64,000 nucleotides of DNA from contig CAZMOM010000012.1 in the NCBI GenBank assembly GCA_964568075.1, forward strand, positions 20,727 through 84,726, written 5' to 3'. A program made the translations under genes and the position numbers. This stretch comes from MnTg04 sp964568075. GTDB taxonomy: Bacteria; Pseudomonadota; Gammaproteobacteria; Steroidobacterales; MnTg04. Shown piece after piece: positions 9,614 to 18,655 of this stretch (position 1 is the stretch's first letter; each line of letters begins with the position of its first letter). The notes beneath the pieces were generated by a model. It saw nothing but the letters and a program-made list of their open reading frames with translations, did not search any database and was not told the DNA's origin.

Positions 9614-11500
9614 ATGGGAACTGACAAAAAAACGACCTATAGAAAAGCCTCCGGTGCTATCGGGCTTTTGCTAATGGCGATCGCTTTCGTAATTCTAATC
9701 TTGCTGAGTAACGAGTTTCTCAAAGGCATAAGGCTGGATCTGACCGAAAACGGTCTGTACAGCGTCTCGTCCGGTACGCAAGAGATTCTTTCCGGGATCG
9801 AGGATCCCATCACCCTGAAATTCTTTTTTTCTGATGAGGCGAGTAAAAAACTACCTTCGTTACGAATCTATGCAACCCGCGTGCACGAATTGCTGGAGGA
9901 ATATTCGCAATCGGCCAACGACATGATCGAGCTGCAGGTCATCGACCCATTGCCCTTTTCGGAAGAAGAGGACGAGGCGGCGGGGTACGGACTGCGGCCG
10001 ATGCATCTGGACCGAAGCACGGGACCGGTTTATTTCGGGCTTGTCGGACTTAATAAAAAGGATGACGCCGTGATCATCCCGGCATTCCAGCAAAACAACG
10101 AGGAGTTTCTCGAATACGACCTCACGAAACTGATCTATACATTGAGCAATCCGCGACGCCCGGTCATCGGTTTGCTTAGCGAACTGCCGCTGGCGGGTGG
10201 CTGGAATCCAGCGACGCGAGCGCCCGAACAGCCTTGGGCCATATTCGGCGCGATTGGCGATATGTTCGAAGTCCGTCATTTAACGAAGGAGGATCCGGCG
10301 CTGGGCGAGGATATCGATGTACTCCTGCTCGTATATCCCAAGCAGCTGCCCGAGAGGACGATTTACGCGATTGACCAGTTTGCGCTGAGCGGCGGACGAA
10401 TACTGATTTTTGTCGATCCGCTCGCGGAAACCGACGCCACGGCCGCCGATCCGCGCAACCCTTTTAACGAAACCCCGGCACAGCGCAGCTCAAACATTCC
10501 GCGGCTGTTCGCCGCCTGGGGCGTACAATTTCATTCCGAACAAGTCGTTGTCGACCGGTCGCTCGCTTTGCCAGTCAGTACCGGAGGGCCGCAACCGGTA
10601 GAACACATTGGCATGCTCGGCCTGCGCGGCGAACAAATGAACAGAGAAGATGCCGTCACCGGTTTGTTGAGTAGTATCAATATCGCCCAGGCTGGTCATT
10701 TCACGGCAGCCGATAATGCGACAACGAATTTCGAACCTTTATTGTCAACGACCGAGGACTCCACCCTGCTGCCGGTCAGCAGGTTCTTCTACCTTGCCGA
10801 CCCGAACAGCCTTCGGGATGGCTACGAACCCTCAGGCCGCTCGTATGTTATCGCCGCGAGGATCAGCGGACCGGTCACATCGGCCTTTGGCGACAAGCCG
10901 CCCGGCGAGCCGGACAAAGAGGCAAGCGAACATCTTTCCGCCTCGGTCGAACCGGTCAACATCATCGCGGTCGGCGACGCAGATATGCTGGCCGATCGCC
11001 TTTGGGTAAAGGTCAGCAATTTTTTTGGACAAACCTTGATGTCCAAATTCGCAAACAACGGCGATTTCGTCGCAAATATTCTGGATAATCTGTCTGGCAG
11101 CAGTGCGCTGATCAGCATCCGCGGACGAGCCAGTTTTAGCCGGCCATTTGGCAGAGTTGAGGATCTGCGGCGTGCCGCCGACGAACAGTTCAGGACCAAG
11201 GAACTCGAGTTGCAGACCCGGCTCGAGGAAACCGAAAAGGCATTGACAGAACTTCAGTCAGGTCAGCCGGCAGACCAGGTTTTGACCCTGACTGAGGAAC
11301 AAAGTACGCAGATAGAACGCTACATCGAGCAACGCTCGCAAATTCGCAAGGAGCTGCGCCAGGTCCGACATGATCTGGACCGGAACATCGAAAAATTGGC
11401 GGGCAATCTGCGATTGATCAACATTGCGTTGATGCCGGTTTTGATTACCTTGATCACGCTTGGTCTGCAGTTTTCCCGCAGACGTCGGCAGCGCACCTGA
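9614..11500 (+). CDS. Gld-type auxiliary ABC component (GldG-like)
   Basis: 628 residues: N-terminal membrane helix (about 15-37), a large periplasmic ABC_transp_aux domain starting RLDLTENGLYSVSSGTQEIL, a coiled-coil stretch rich in Glu/Arg (about 510-590), and a C-terminal membrane helix. This layout is diagnostic of the GldG family. Proteobacterial operons of this type often end with a DUF4340 gene. None follows here: 11501-11636 has no supportable gene and the next gene is on the other strand. Confidence 0.85.
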   Translation: MGTDKKTTYRKASGAIGLLLMAIAFVILILLSNEFLKGIRLDLTENGLYSVSSGTQEILSGIEDPITLKFFFSDEASKKLPSLRIYATRVHELLEEYSQSANDMIELQVIDPLPFSEEEDEAAGYGLRPMHLDRSTGPVYFGLVGLNKKDDAVIIPAFQQNNEEFLEYDLTKLIYTLSNPRRPVIGLLSELPLAGGWNPATRAPEQPWAIFGAIGDMFEVRHLTKEDPALGEDIDVLLLVYPKQLPERTIYAIDQFALSGGRILIFVDPLAETDATAADPRNPFNETPAQRSSNIPRLFAAWGVQFHSEQVVVDRSLALPVSTGGPQPVEHIGMLGLRGEQMNREDAVTGLLSSINIAQAGHFTAADNATTNFEPLLSTTEDSTLLPVSRFFYLADPNSLRDGYEPSGRSYVIAARISGPVTSAFGDKPPGEPDKEASEHLSASVEPVNIIAVGDADMLADRLWVKVSNFFGQTLMSKFANNGDFVANILDNLSGSSALISIRGRASFSRPFGRVEDLRRAADEQFRTKELELQTRLEETEKALTELQSGQPADQVLTLTEEQSTQIERYIEQRSQIRKELRQVRHDLDRNIEKLAGNLRLINIALMPVLITLITLGLQFSRRRRQRT

Positions 11501-11636
11501 TGGGATCAGTCGACTTCGTCACCGCAAATTAGCGCGCGCATCATCACGTTACCATTTTGTTTCATGGCATAACTGGCAAACGTGTCAACCTTCATTTCTT
11601 TAATCGCCGGCGATTTCCGCCCTGATGGCATGCGGG

Positions 11637-12254
11637 CTAGAGAGATTTGAGTTGTTCGAGCTGCCGGTCCTGGACTCGGGCGAGCGACAACTGCGCAATA
11701 ACCGCGCCGGTCAAAGCGAGGAACATATCCCATTGGGTATCCCAGACATCGCCCTGTGTGGCCAAAAAATCATCGGCCTGTCCGCCCATGACGAGCGCGG
11801 CCCACCACTCGGTAAACTCATAGAAAGCGCTGATCGCCAGCGCGACACAACTCACCAGGAAAAAAAGCCACTTTCCGGCCTGCAGCGGCGAGCTTCGCAA
11901 CAAGACTTCCCTGGCAATCATAGCCGGTACAAAACCCTGCAGGAAATGACCCAGCCGGTCGTAGTTATTGCGAGCGAGGTCGAACATGTCCTGGACCCAA
12001 AAGCCCAGTGGCACATGGGCATACGTGTAATGTCCGCCAACCATTATCAGCAACGCATGGATAGCCATCAGCCGGTATAGCAACCGCGTCAGCCGGTAGT
12101 TTTCGCCAGTGGCGATGAGAATGGGGATGGCAACCAGAATCGGAGCAACTTCCAGCCACCAGGTGATGCGATCATACGGACCGACTCCGCTAATTGCCGT
12201 GCCTATGACAACCAGTACCAACAGTACCAGGCGTTCTGTCGACTGCGCTGTCAT
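11637..12254 (-). CDS. DUF2238 (YjdF family) membrane protein
   Basis: 205 residues, about six transmembrane segments, with the family blocks VGGHYTYAHVPLG, YDRLGHFLQGFVPA and FYEFTEWW. These carry conserved His, Arg and Glu residues in the membrane. Function of the family is unknown. Monocistronic, divergent from the AlaX-like gene with a 92-bp gap. Confidence 0.85.
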   Translation of the reverse strand: MTAQSTERLVLLVLVVIGTAISGVGPYDRITWWLEVAPILVAIPILIATGENYRLTRLLYRLMAIHALLIMVGGHYTYAHVPLGFWVQDMFDLARNNYDRLGHFLQGFVPAMIAREVLLRSSPLQAGKWLFFLVSCVALAISAFYEFTEWWAALVMGGQADDFLATQGDVWDTQWDMFLALTGAVIAQLSLARVQDRQLEQLKSL

Positions 12255-12346
12255 ATCTTCCCCCTATTCTTCGGTATAGCATACGGATGAACGGTTGAAT
12301 TACCAAACCCGCCGGTGCAATCCGCAACAATGCCGTGGAGTTCGCG

Positions 12347-13051
12347 ATGACTGAAATGCTTTACTTGCAGGACGCCTATCAAAAGGAGTGCCAGGCAGAG
12401 ATCACCGCCGTTTCCAATGACGGCATCATCCTCGACCGGACTGTTTTTTACCCGCGTGGCGGTGGCCAGCCTGGTGACAGCGGCAGGTTTTTTTTCTCTG
12501 ATGGCCGAGTACTGATCATTTCCGATACCCGCTATGGACCGGAGCGCGAGGTTCTGCATGTTCCGGGTGACGAAGATCCTCTGCCGGAAGTGGGCGAACA
12601 GGTAAACGCCGAAATCGACTGGGAGCGTCGTTACCGCCTGATGCGAATGCACACCTGCCTGCATTTTCTCGGGGTCGCGCTGCCTTATGGGGTAACCGGT
12701 GGCTCAATCGGTGAGAATCGCAGCCGACTGGATTTTGACATGCAGGATCCAATCGACAAGGAAACCGTGACCGAAAAAATCAACCAACTGATCGCCGGTG
12801 ACCACACGGCCGAAACCATCTGGACCGACTGGGAAGAACTCGACCAGCGGCCGGATCTGATTCGCACCATGTCGGTCAAGCCGCCACGCGTTGCCGAAAA
12901 AATCAGGCTTTTGAAAATTGGCGACCTGGACCTGCAGCCATGCGGCGGAACTCACATCAAAAGTAGCGGCGAAATCGGCAGAGTGATCGTCAGCAAGATC
13001 GAGAAAAAGGGCAAGCACAATCGCCGCGTCTATGTGGAGCTGGCAGACTGA
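12347..13051 (+). CDS. AlaX-type alanyl-tRNA editing protein
   Basis: 234 residues from the ATG at 12347. It is a free-standing editing domain homologous to the AlaRS second additional domain: YPRGGGQPGDSG near residue 35, the zinc HxxxH in MRMHTCLHFLG at about 100, and the CGGTH motif at about 198. Role: hydrolysis of mischarged Ser- or Gly-tRNA(Ala) in the cytoplasm. An in-frame GTG 12 bp upstream is the alternative start. The stop shares one base with the ATG of the next gene. Confidence 0.88.
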   Translation: MTEMLYLQDAYQKECQAEITAVSNDGIILDRTVFYPRGGGQPGDSGRFFFSDGRVLIISDTRYGPEREVLHVPGDEDPLPEVGEQVNAEIDWERRYRLMRMHTCLHFLGVALPYGVTGGSIGENRSRLDFDMQDPIDKETVTEKINQLIAGDHTAETIWTDWEELDQRPDLIRTMSVKPPRVAEKIRLLKIGDLDLQPCGGTHIKSSGEIGRVIVSKIEKKGKHNRRVYVELAD

Positions 13052-13668
13052 TGACGATGTACATTCCGGAGCGATTCTCATGTCAGAACGAAGAATCGGC
13101 ATTAAGACTGATCGAGAATTATGGTTTCGCTATGATCGTTACGCCCGTTCAGGAAGATTGCCATATCACACACCTCCCCTTGCTGCTCGACAGAGATGAA
13201 CATTGTCTGCTCGGACACATGGCGAGGGCTAATCGTCATCATGAGCACCTGGAGTTCAACTCCAGTACAGCTATCTTCACGGGGCCCCATGCATACATGT
13301 CGCCGAACTGGTACCCGGATGACACGGTACCGACCTGGAACTACGCGGTCGTACACGTGCAGGCGCAGGCCAGCGTGATAAGTGACGATGATGAGCTGTA
13401 CGCCATCATTGACAGGCTCAGCCGGCAATACGAATCAGGCCGGCCTGAACCGTGGCAAGCAAAAAGAAATCAGGGCGTTGAAAAGAAACTGCGCGGGATA
13501 GTCGGGTTTCGTCTGCCGCTGACTTCGATCAGCGCAAAATTCAAAATGGATCGAAACCTGGGTGCTGACGCGGTCGAGCATGTTGCTGCGAACCTGGAAT
13601 CAGTACCAGGGAAAGACAATCAGGAACTGGCGGCACTGATGCGTCAGCAGGTGCGCGGGACAGCGTAA
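13051..13668 (+). CDS. PaiB-like FMN-binding protein
   Basis: 205 residues, PaiB/FMN-binding split-barrel family: MYIPERF start, GHMARANRHHEH, GPHAYMSPNWY and VPTWNYAVVHVQ blocks, and the C-terminal GFRLPLTSISAKFKMDRN. In Bacillus PaiB was described as a negative regulator of sporulation and degradative-enzyme genes; most proteobacterial members are uncharacterised flavin-binding proteins. Translationally coupled to the AlaX-like gene by overlapping TGATG. Confidence 0.85.
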   Translation: MTMYIPERFSCQNEESALRLIENYGFAMIVTPVQEDCHITHLPLLLDRDEHCLLGHMARANRHHEHLEFNSSTAIFTGPHAYMSPNWYPDDTVPTWNYAVVHVQAQASVISDDDELYAIIDRLSRQYESGRPEPWQAKRNQGVEKKLRGIVGFRLPLTSISAKFKMDRNLGADAVEHVAANLESVPGKDNQELAALMRQQVRGTA

Positions 13669-13679
13669 TAGCTGCGCCG

Positions 13680-13973
13680 TTACCACGGTCCGGGCATCGG
13701 CGGGACCAGACACCAGGTGCGCAGATCACCGGCCTCGGCATCGGCTATGATTTCGAACCCCTTCTTTCTGTAGAAAGGCAGGTTGCCCGGGTCCTCGGTA
13801 CTTAGAACGACCGCCTGGGAATGATGGTCCGCTGCGGATATTTCCCGGAACCGCTCGATCAGCGCAGCGGCGTATCCCTTTCCCTGATGATCCGGTGTAA
13901 CACAGAGTATGCCGAGAAAATAATGTGGGTAGTCCGGCTCGTTTCGGTCGCTAACCGCCTCGAAGCCGGTCAT
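13680..13973 (-). pseudogene. N-terminally truncated GNAT acetyltransferase
   Basis: 97 codons cover only the C-terminal half of a GNAT fold. The acetyl-CoA loop VTPDHQGKGYAAALI is near residue 26 and the final NLPFYRKKGFEI strand-helix is present, but the N-terminal substrate half is missing. The frame continues a further ~18 codons upstream without a start codon, into the 3' end of the next gene on the minus strand, so there is no room for the usual ~200-residue protein. Most likely a remnant. Confidence 0.65.
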
Positions 13974-14026
13974 TCTTTTCGAACATCCGTTAACGGTAGA
14001 CAGGCCCGGATATCGCCATTGGCAGT

Positions 14027-14401
14027 TTACCGAATACCGAAATCGTGGAGCCAGACCGAGAGGAGGCGATACGAAAAGACCACCACAGTAACGTTGCTGA
14101 TCAACGCCAGCAAGGCCAGTATCCAGTATGGCGTACGCTGAATGGCCGCCTTGAATTTTGCAAGAAATGAAGCCTGTGGATCCGGGCTGGCAGGCACATG
14201 CTGAAAGCTGGCGATAAAGCTGTAAACCGAAAGCGCCCAGAGAAATCCCACAATGGACGGAATCACATACCGTTCCTCCGACGCATCTGCAGTCCCGATC
14301 GCGTTCCAGGCGAACATCGCTGCGAAAAGAAATATCCCCACGAAAGCCAGCGGCTGCACCGGCCTTAGAAACAAAGCGATCTTCTGAAAGTTCTCTAACA
14401 T
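14027..14401 (-). CDS. Small hypothetical membrane protein
   Basis: 124 residues with about four hydrophobic segments (positions about 12-35, 48-66, 90-112). No family recognised. The coding frame ends exactly where the truncated acetyltransferase frame begins. Moderately supported by length and regular hydrophobicity. Confidence 0.5.
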   Translation of the reverse strand: MLENFQKIALFLRPVQPLAFVGIFLFAAMFAWNAIGTADASEERYVIPSIVGFLWALSVYSFIASFQHVPASPDPQASFLAKFKAAIQRTPYWILALLALISNVTVVVFSYRLLSVWLHDFGIR

Positions 14402-14592
14402 TAATGCATACGTTTGATGGATTGCCGTAAAAAGCGGTCCACTGGTTGGGAGCGACCTATTACCTATTGCTTATCGCTTATTTCTCAACACGATGTGGAC
14501 GGCCCTCACAGATTTCCTTGCTCCCTGACGCCGCCAATAACGAGCGCCAAAAACCCAACTTGGCCCTGCGCGGCCCGAGTTAATTTATCTTG

Positions 14593-14937
14593 TTAGCCCG
14601 ATAGATTCAGCGGGCCATCACCAAAGCGATTACTACCCTCTGTACCAGGGAGAAATCCGTTTTCCACGATCGCCCATACAGGGCCAATGATCGGAATCAT
14701 ATTGATCAACACCCACCATCCTGATTTATCCCTGTCATGCCACCTTTTCACCTGTATCGCCAACGAAGGCCAAAGAACTATCAGCAAAAATACGATGTAT
14801 GCCAGTCCGGTATCCTGGCCAGTACTCGCCAGGTCGATGAGGGCAGCAAGCAACGACCCGGCAATAGCCGCCAGAATAAATATCCAAAAGTGCAGTCGGT
14901 TTATCCTGCCTTCGAAGGAAAACAGCATGTTTATCAT
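14593..14937 (-). CDS. DUF805 family membrane protein
   Basis: 114 residues. FEGRINRLHFWIF at the N-terminus and the loop VKRWHDRDKSGWWVLINMIPIIGPVW near residue 65 are diagnostic of DUF805 (YhaH-like) inner-membrane proteins of unknown function. Three to four membrane segments. The stretch 14402-14592 before the next gene holds nothing I can support. Confidence 0.85.
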   Translation of the reverse strand: MINMLFSFEGRINRLHFWIFILAAIAGSLLAALIDLASTGQDTGLAYIVFLLIVLWPSLAIQVKRWHDRDKSGWWVLINMIPIIGPVWAIVENGFLPGTEGSNRFGDGPLNLSG

Positions 14938-15030
14938 GGCGTTTATCCCTATAAATCAGCGTGCGCACCGTGGATCCGGCGATTCATCCAAAGCCGTGGA
15001 AAGCGGCATCTGGCACGGAACACTTTGAGC

Positions 15031-15195
15031 CTAAGGGAATTCTGATCTATTCATGGACTCGTATCTTGCGGCCAAAATATCCAGCTTCGGTGTTGCAAAT
15101 CTTCGCAATAGCCAGCTATTACGTGCGCTTCGCGCCTTGAACCTGAACATTTTAGATCACAATCTACTTCGCTCATGAATAGATCAGAGCTTCCC
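15031..15195. repeat. Dispersed 165-bp inverted-repeat element, copy 1
   Basis: An intergenic element bounded by a perfect inverted pair TCTGATCTATTCATG (15041-15055) and CATGAATAGATCAGA (15174-15188), with looser outer arms (CCTAAGGGAATTC / GCTTCCC). The ~118-bp body is nearly identical (about four differences) to 41293-41410. It has no coding capacity, which suggests a MITE-like or REP-like repeat. Confidence 0.85.
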
Positions 15196-15418
15196 AAATT
15201 TTACCCAAAAGGAAAAGATGGCCGGCCGACTTTTGCCCAGATCCACTGAAAATGTCAGTTTTTCTTACGATATGCGACTCCAGGCTGAATACTCAATCCA
15301 TAAGCCATTGTTTTTCCTCTAATTTTTTCTCACGGCACGAAATCTGCGTCTTATTTACCAACATTTCCTTTTAGCCAAAGCGAATATTGGCCATCTAAGA
15401 AAAAAACCAGGAGATTCA

Positions 15419-15445
15419 GGCCCGCCGCACAGGCGGGTTCTTTTC
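15419..15445 (+). terminator. Rho-independent terminator upstream of S9 peptidase gene
   Basis: CCCGCC, loop GCACA, GGCGGG, followed by TTCTTTTCCCC. It lies about 100 bp before the peptidase start with no plus-strand gene upstream, so it either ends an unannotated transcript from 15196-15418 or acts in the peptidase leader. The rest of 15196-15547 is AT-richer and holds no other supportable feature. Confidence 0.5.
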
Positions 15446-15547
15446 CCCTCGTCTTCCCTTCCTGAAACGCACAGGTGTACTGCCGTTATGGCAATATCGC
15501 CGTTCTACGACGTGGCCGGTTGTCTCTGAATACAGGAACACATTTAA

Positions 15548-17599
15548 ATGAACATGCGCACGATATTCTTGTTGCTTGTCTTCGTTTCCCCGTTGTCCTT
15601 TGGCCAGCTCCAGGCCGCGGATCACTTCGAGGCCCGTGATGTCTTCGATCTCGAATATATCAGTGACCCGCAGGTTTCGCCGGGCGGTGAACAGGTCGTC
15701 TTCGTACGTAATTTCATGGACATCATGAATGACCGAGTCAGGTCTAATCTGTCGATCATCGATTACGACGGCAGCGACCTGCGGCCACTGACCACCGGAC
15801 TGGTAAACCATGCCTCTCCGCGCTGGTCACCTGATGGAGAACGGCTGGCCTACCTGGCGTTGATCAATGGTCACATGGAAATAATAGTACGCTGGATGGA
15901 CAGCGGGCAGACGGCCAGGGTAACCCGGCTAACACACAGCGCTGGCAATCTTTCCTGGTCTCCCGACGGTAGACAATTGGCTTTTACGATGCATGTCCCG
16001 AAGACTGCAAACGGCGGTGCGAAAATGCCCGCCAAACCCAAGGGCGCGAAATGGGCGGATCCGGTAAAGGTGATCGACAGCCTGACCTATCGCCTCGATG
16101 GACAAGGTTTTCTGGAACAGGGCTACACACATGTCTTTGTCGTCCCCGCCGAGGGTGGAACGCCTCGCCAGATTACCAACGGCGACTTTAATCACGATTC
16201 GCCTGTTCACTGGACACCCGATGGCAATCACATCCTGATCTCGGCCAACCGAAACGATGACTGGGAGTACGACGTATTCAATTCCGAGATTTATAAAATA
16301 GGAGTTGACGACGGCGAAATTCAGGCCCTGACCGATCGCCAGGGTCCCGATGGCGGCCTGGCCATTTCGCGTGACGGCCGGCTGATCGCCTACACCGGCT
16401 TTGACGATCACCTGCAAGGTTATGACAACGCCCGTCTTTATGTCATGAATGCCGATGGCTCGGATTCGCGGGTGCTTAGCAAGGATTTCGATCGCAACGT
16501 ACAAAGCCCCCGCTTTAGTCGCGATGGCAAAGGCATCTATTTCCAATATGACGACCAGGGCAATACGCGGATTGTCTATATGTCGCTAACTGGCAAGTTG
16601 CGCCAGGTCACCGACTCGCTCGGCGGCACGACACTGGGCCGCCCATACGCCGGATCGAGTTTCAGTATCGCCGGACGCGACCGCATCGCGTTCACGCAGG
16701 TCAGCCCGTATCGCCCGGCCGATCTGGCTGTTGTTGACGGTCGCGGACATAAGGCTCACAAGCTGACCGCGGTCAATGACGATTTGTTTGCGCACAGGGA
16801 ACTGGGCCAGGTCGAGGAGATCTGGTTTGAAAGCAGCTTCGATCAACGCCCGATTCATGGCTGGATCGTCAAGCCACCGGGCTTTGACCCGGCAAAGAGA
16901 TATCCGCTGATCCTCGAGATTCATGGCGGGCCTTTTGCGAATTACGGCCCGCGATTTGCCGCCGAGATTCAGCTCTACGCCAGCGCCGGATATGTCGTGC
17001 TGTACACGAACCCGCGCGGTAGCACCTCCTATGGTCAGGAATTTGGCAACCTGATACATCACGCCTATCCGGGTCACGATTACGACGACCTGATGTCGGG
17101 TGTCGATGCGGTGCTCGCCAAAGGCTATGTCGACCCGGATCAGCTATATGTGACTGGCGGAAGTGGTGGCGGCGTGCTGACTGCCTGGATCGTCGGCAAG
17201 ACCGACCGATTTCGCGCCGCGGTATCGGCAAAACCGGTGATCAACTGGTACAGCTTTGCGTTGACCGCAGACATCTACAGCTTCGTTTATAAGTACTGGT
17301 TCCCAGGACCTCCATGGGAACACCAGGATCAGTATATGCGCCGCTCGCCGTTGTCACTGGTTGGCAACGTAAGCACACCGACGATGTTGTTGACCGGTGA
17401 GCAGGACCTGCGAACGCCGATTTCAGAAAGCGAGCAATTCTACCAGGCGCTCAAATTACGAAAAATCGATACAGCGTTGGTTCGAGTGCCGGGTGCATCG
17501 CACGGGATCGCATCACGGCCCAGTCAGTTGATCGCCAAGTCGGCGAATATCCTCGACTGGTTCGCGCGCCACAGCGGGGAACCGAAAGACGGCAAATGA
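15548..17599 (+). CDS. Secreted S9 family peptidase (acylaminoacyl/prolyl oligopeptidase type)
   Basis: 683 residues: signal peptide ending near AQA-like QLQA (about 24), a beta-propeller of WD40-like/TolB repeats (LSWSPDGRQLAF, HWTPDGNHIL, and so on; about 35-390), and a C-terminal alpha/beta hydrolase domain. Catalytic Ser is in GGSGGG (about 538), Asp in TGEQDLRTP (about 620), His in GASHG (about 651). Likely a periplasmic oligopeptidase or dipeptidyl peptidase. Convergent with the ATP-grasp gene across a 10-bp-stem hairpin. Confidence 0.9.
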   Translation: MNMRTIFLLLVFVSPLSFGQLQAADHFEARDVFDLEYISDPQVSPGGEQVVFVRNFMDIMNDRVRSNLSIIDYDGSDLRPLTTGLVNHASPRWSPDGERLAYLALINGHMEIIVRWMDSGQTARVTRLTHSAGNLSWSPDGRQLAFTMHVPKTANGGAKMPAKPKGAKWADPVKVIDSLTYRLDGQGFLEQGYTHVFVVPAEGGTPRQITNGDFNHDSPVHWTPDGNHILISANRNDDWEYDVFNSEIYKIGVDDGEIQALTDRQGPDGGLAISRDGRLIAYTGFDDHLQGYDNARLYVMNADGSDSRVLSKDFDRNVQSPRFSRDGKGIYFQYDDQGNTRIVYMSLTGKLRQVTDSLGGTTLGRPYAGSSFSIAGRDRIAFTQVSPYRPADLAVVDGRGHKAHKLTAVNDDLFAHRELGQVEEIWFESSFDQRPIHGWIVKPPGFDPAKRYPLILEIHGGPFANYGPRFAAEIQLYASAGYVVLYTNPRGSTSYGQEFGNLIHHAYPGHDYDDLMSGVDAVLAKGYVDPDQLYVTGGSGGGVLTAWIVGKTDRFRAAVSAKPVINWYSFALTADIYSFVYKYWFPGPPWEHQDQYMRRSPLSLVGNVSTPTMLLTGEQDLRTPISESEQFYQALKLRKIDTALVRVPGASHGIASRPSQLIAKSANILDWFARHSGEPKDGK

Positions 17600-17605
17600 T
17601 GGCGG

Positions 17606-17633
17606 CTAGCAGGCTGTTGAGAAAGCCTGCTAG
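17606..17633. terminator. Bidirectional hairpin between convergent genes
   Basis: Perfect 10-bp stem CTAGCAGGCT / AGCCTGCTAG with 8-nt loop. It includes the TAG stop codon of the minus-strand ATP-grasp gene. No T-run on either side. Confidence 0.5.
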
Positions 17634-18655
17634 TCGCGCCAGGCGGCCCGATAGCCAAGCCCCATGCGAATGATCTGCTCCAGCAAATGCGCGTAGGAAT
17701 AGCCAGCCGCCTCAGCGCTTTCGGCAAAATCGTCGCCATAGGACAGCTCGGGGTTGGCGTTCGCTTCCAGCACGTACACTTTTTCGTTTTCGGTCAGGCG
17801 GAGATCGATCCGCGCGTAACCGCTGAGTTGCAGCGCTCTAAAAACCCGCCGGCCAATTTTTTGGATGCGCTTTTCCAGTTCCGGTGGTATATCGGCGGCC
17901 CGCTTGCTGGTAATACCATATTTCCTTCGATAGGCCAGATCCCATTTGACCTTGCGAGTCGCGACCCGTGCGCTGTCAGCCGGCAGGCTGCCAAAATCCA
18001 TCTCCCAAATCGGCAAAGTCTTCAGCCGGTGGTTGCCCATGACGCTGAGATACAGTTCGCGGCCATCGATGTATTCCTCGATAAGCGCGTCGGTGCCGGT
18101 CTGTTCGTGAATAAACACGACGCGCTCGCGCACCTTGTCCTCATCCATAACGCGTGACGCCTGCGCGATCCCCAGCGATGCATCTTCGGTCGCCGACTTC
18201 ACCATCAACGGGTATTTTAGTTTACGCAATCCGGCGATCCGTCGTCCCGCCTTGCCGATCGTGAAATGCGCAGTCGGTATACGGTGGAAAATCATGATTT
18301 TCTTGCTCAGCGCCTTATCGCGTGATAGAAAAAGGCCGCTTGGATTGCAGCCGGTGTAGCGCTGTTTCATTAATTCGAGGTAGGCGACCACGTGATGGTC
18401 ATAAGCGGTCACATCGTGAAATTCCTCGAGCAAATTGAAAGTAATATGCGGCTTCCACTCCGTTAGAGTTTTTCTCAGTGCACCCAGGTCATAGCGCAGG
18501 CCAAGCACACGAACCTCGTGTCCGGCTTCGCGTAAGGTCACGCAGACGTCGTACTCGGTCTGACAATCGAGCATCGCCGATTCATCGATATCCTTGTCGT
18601 GATCCGGCGGAATCAGGTCCTCGTGCGCCAGCACCAGTACGCGCAACTTCCTCAT
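17630..18655 (-). CDS. ATP-grasp protein, D-Ala-D-Ala ligase-like
   Basis: 341 residues from the ATG at 18655, which overlaps the stop of the zinc-peptidase gene (ATGA). A longer frame exists but is not credible. ATP-grasp features: KKIMIFHRIPTA helix, central PLMVKSATEDASLGI nucleotide-binding strand, LIEEYIDGRELYLSVMG (metal/ATP side), and the C-terminal YARIDLRLTENEKVYVLEANANPELS with Glu and Asn metal ligands. It forms amide/peptide bonds or acyl-phosphate intermediates by analogy. It is not the cell-division Ddl: it stands away from mur/fts genes and is fused in an operon with a zinc peptidase and PLD-like protein. Third gene of that operon. Confidence 0.85.
   Translation of the reverse strand: MRKLRVLVLAHEDLIPPDHDKDIDESAMLDCQTEYDVCVTLREAGHEVRVLGLRYDLGALRKTLTEWKPHITFNLLEEFHDVTAYDHHVVAYLELMKQRYTGCNPSGLFLSRDKALSKKIMIFHRIPTAHFTIGKAGRRIAGLRKLKYPLMVKSATEDASLGIAQASRVMDEDKVRERVVFIHEQTGTDALIEEYIDGRELYLSVMGNHRLKTLPIWEMDFGSLPADSARVATRKVKWDLAYRRKYGITSKRAADIPPELEKRIQKIGRRVFRALQLSGYARIDLRLTENEKVYVLEANANPELSYGDDFAESAEAAGYSYAHLLEQIIRMGLGYRAAWRD

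Noticed and set aside
11506..11733. 75-codon minus-strand frame after the GldG-like gene
   Set aside because: Mostly antisense overlap with the DUF2238 3' end; no ribosome binding site or recognisable pattern.
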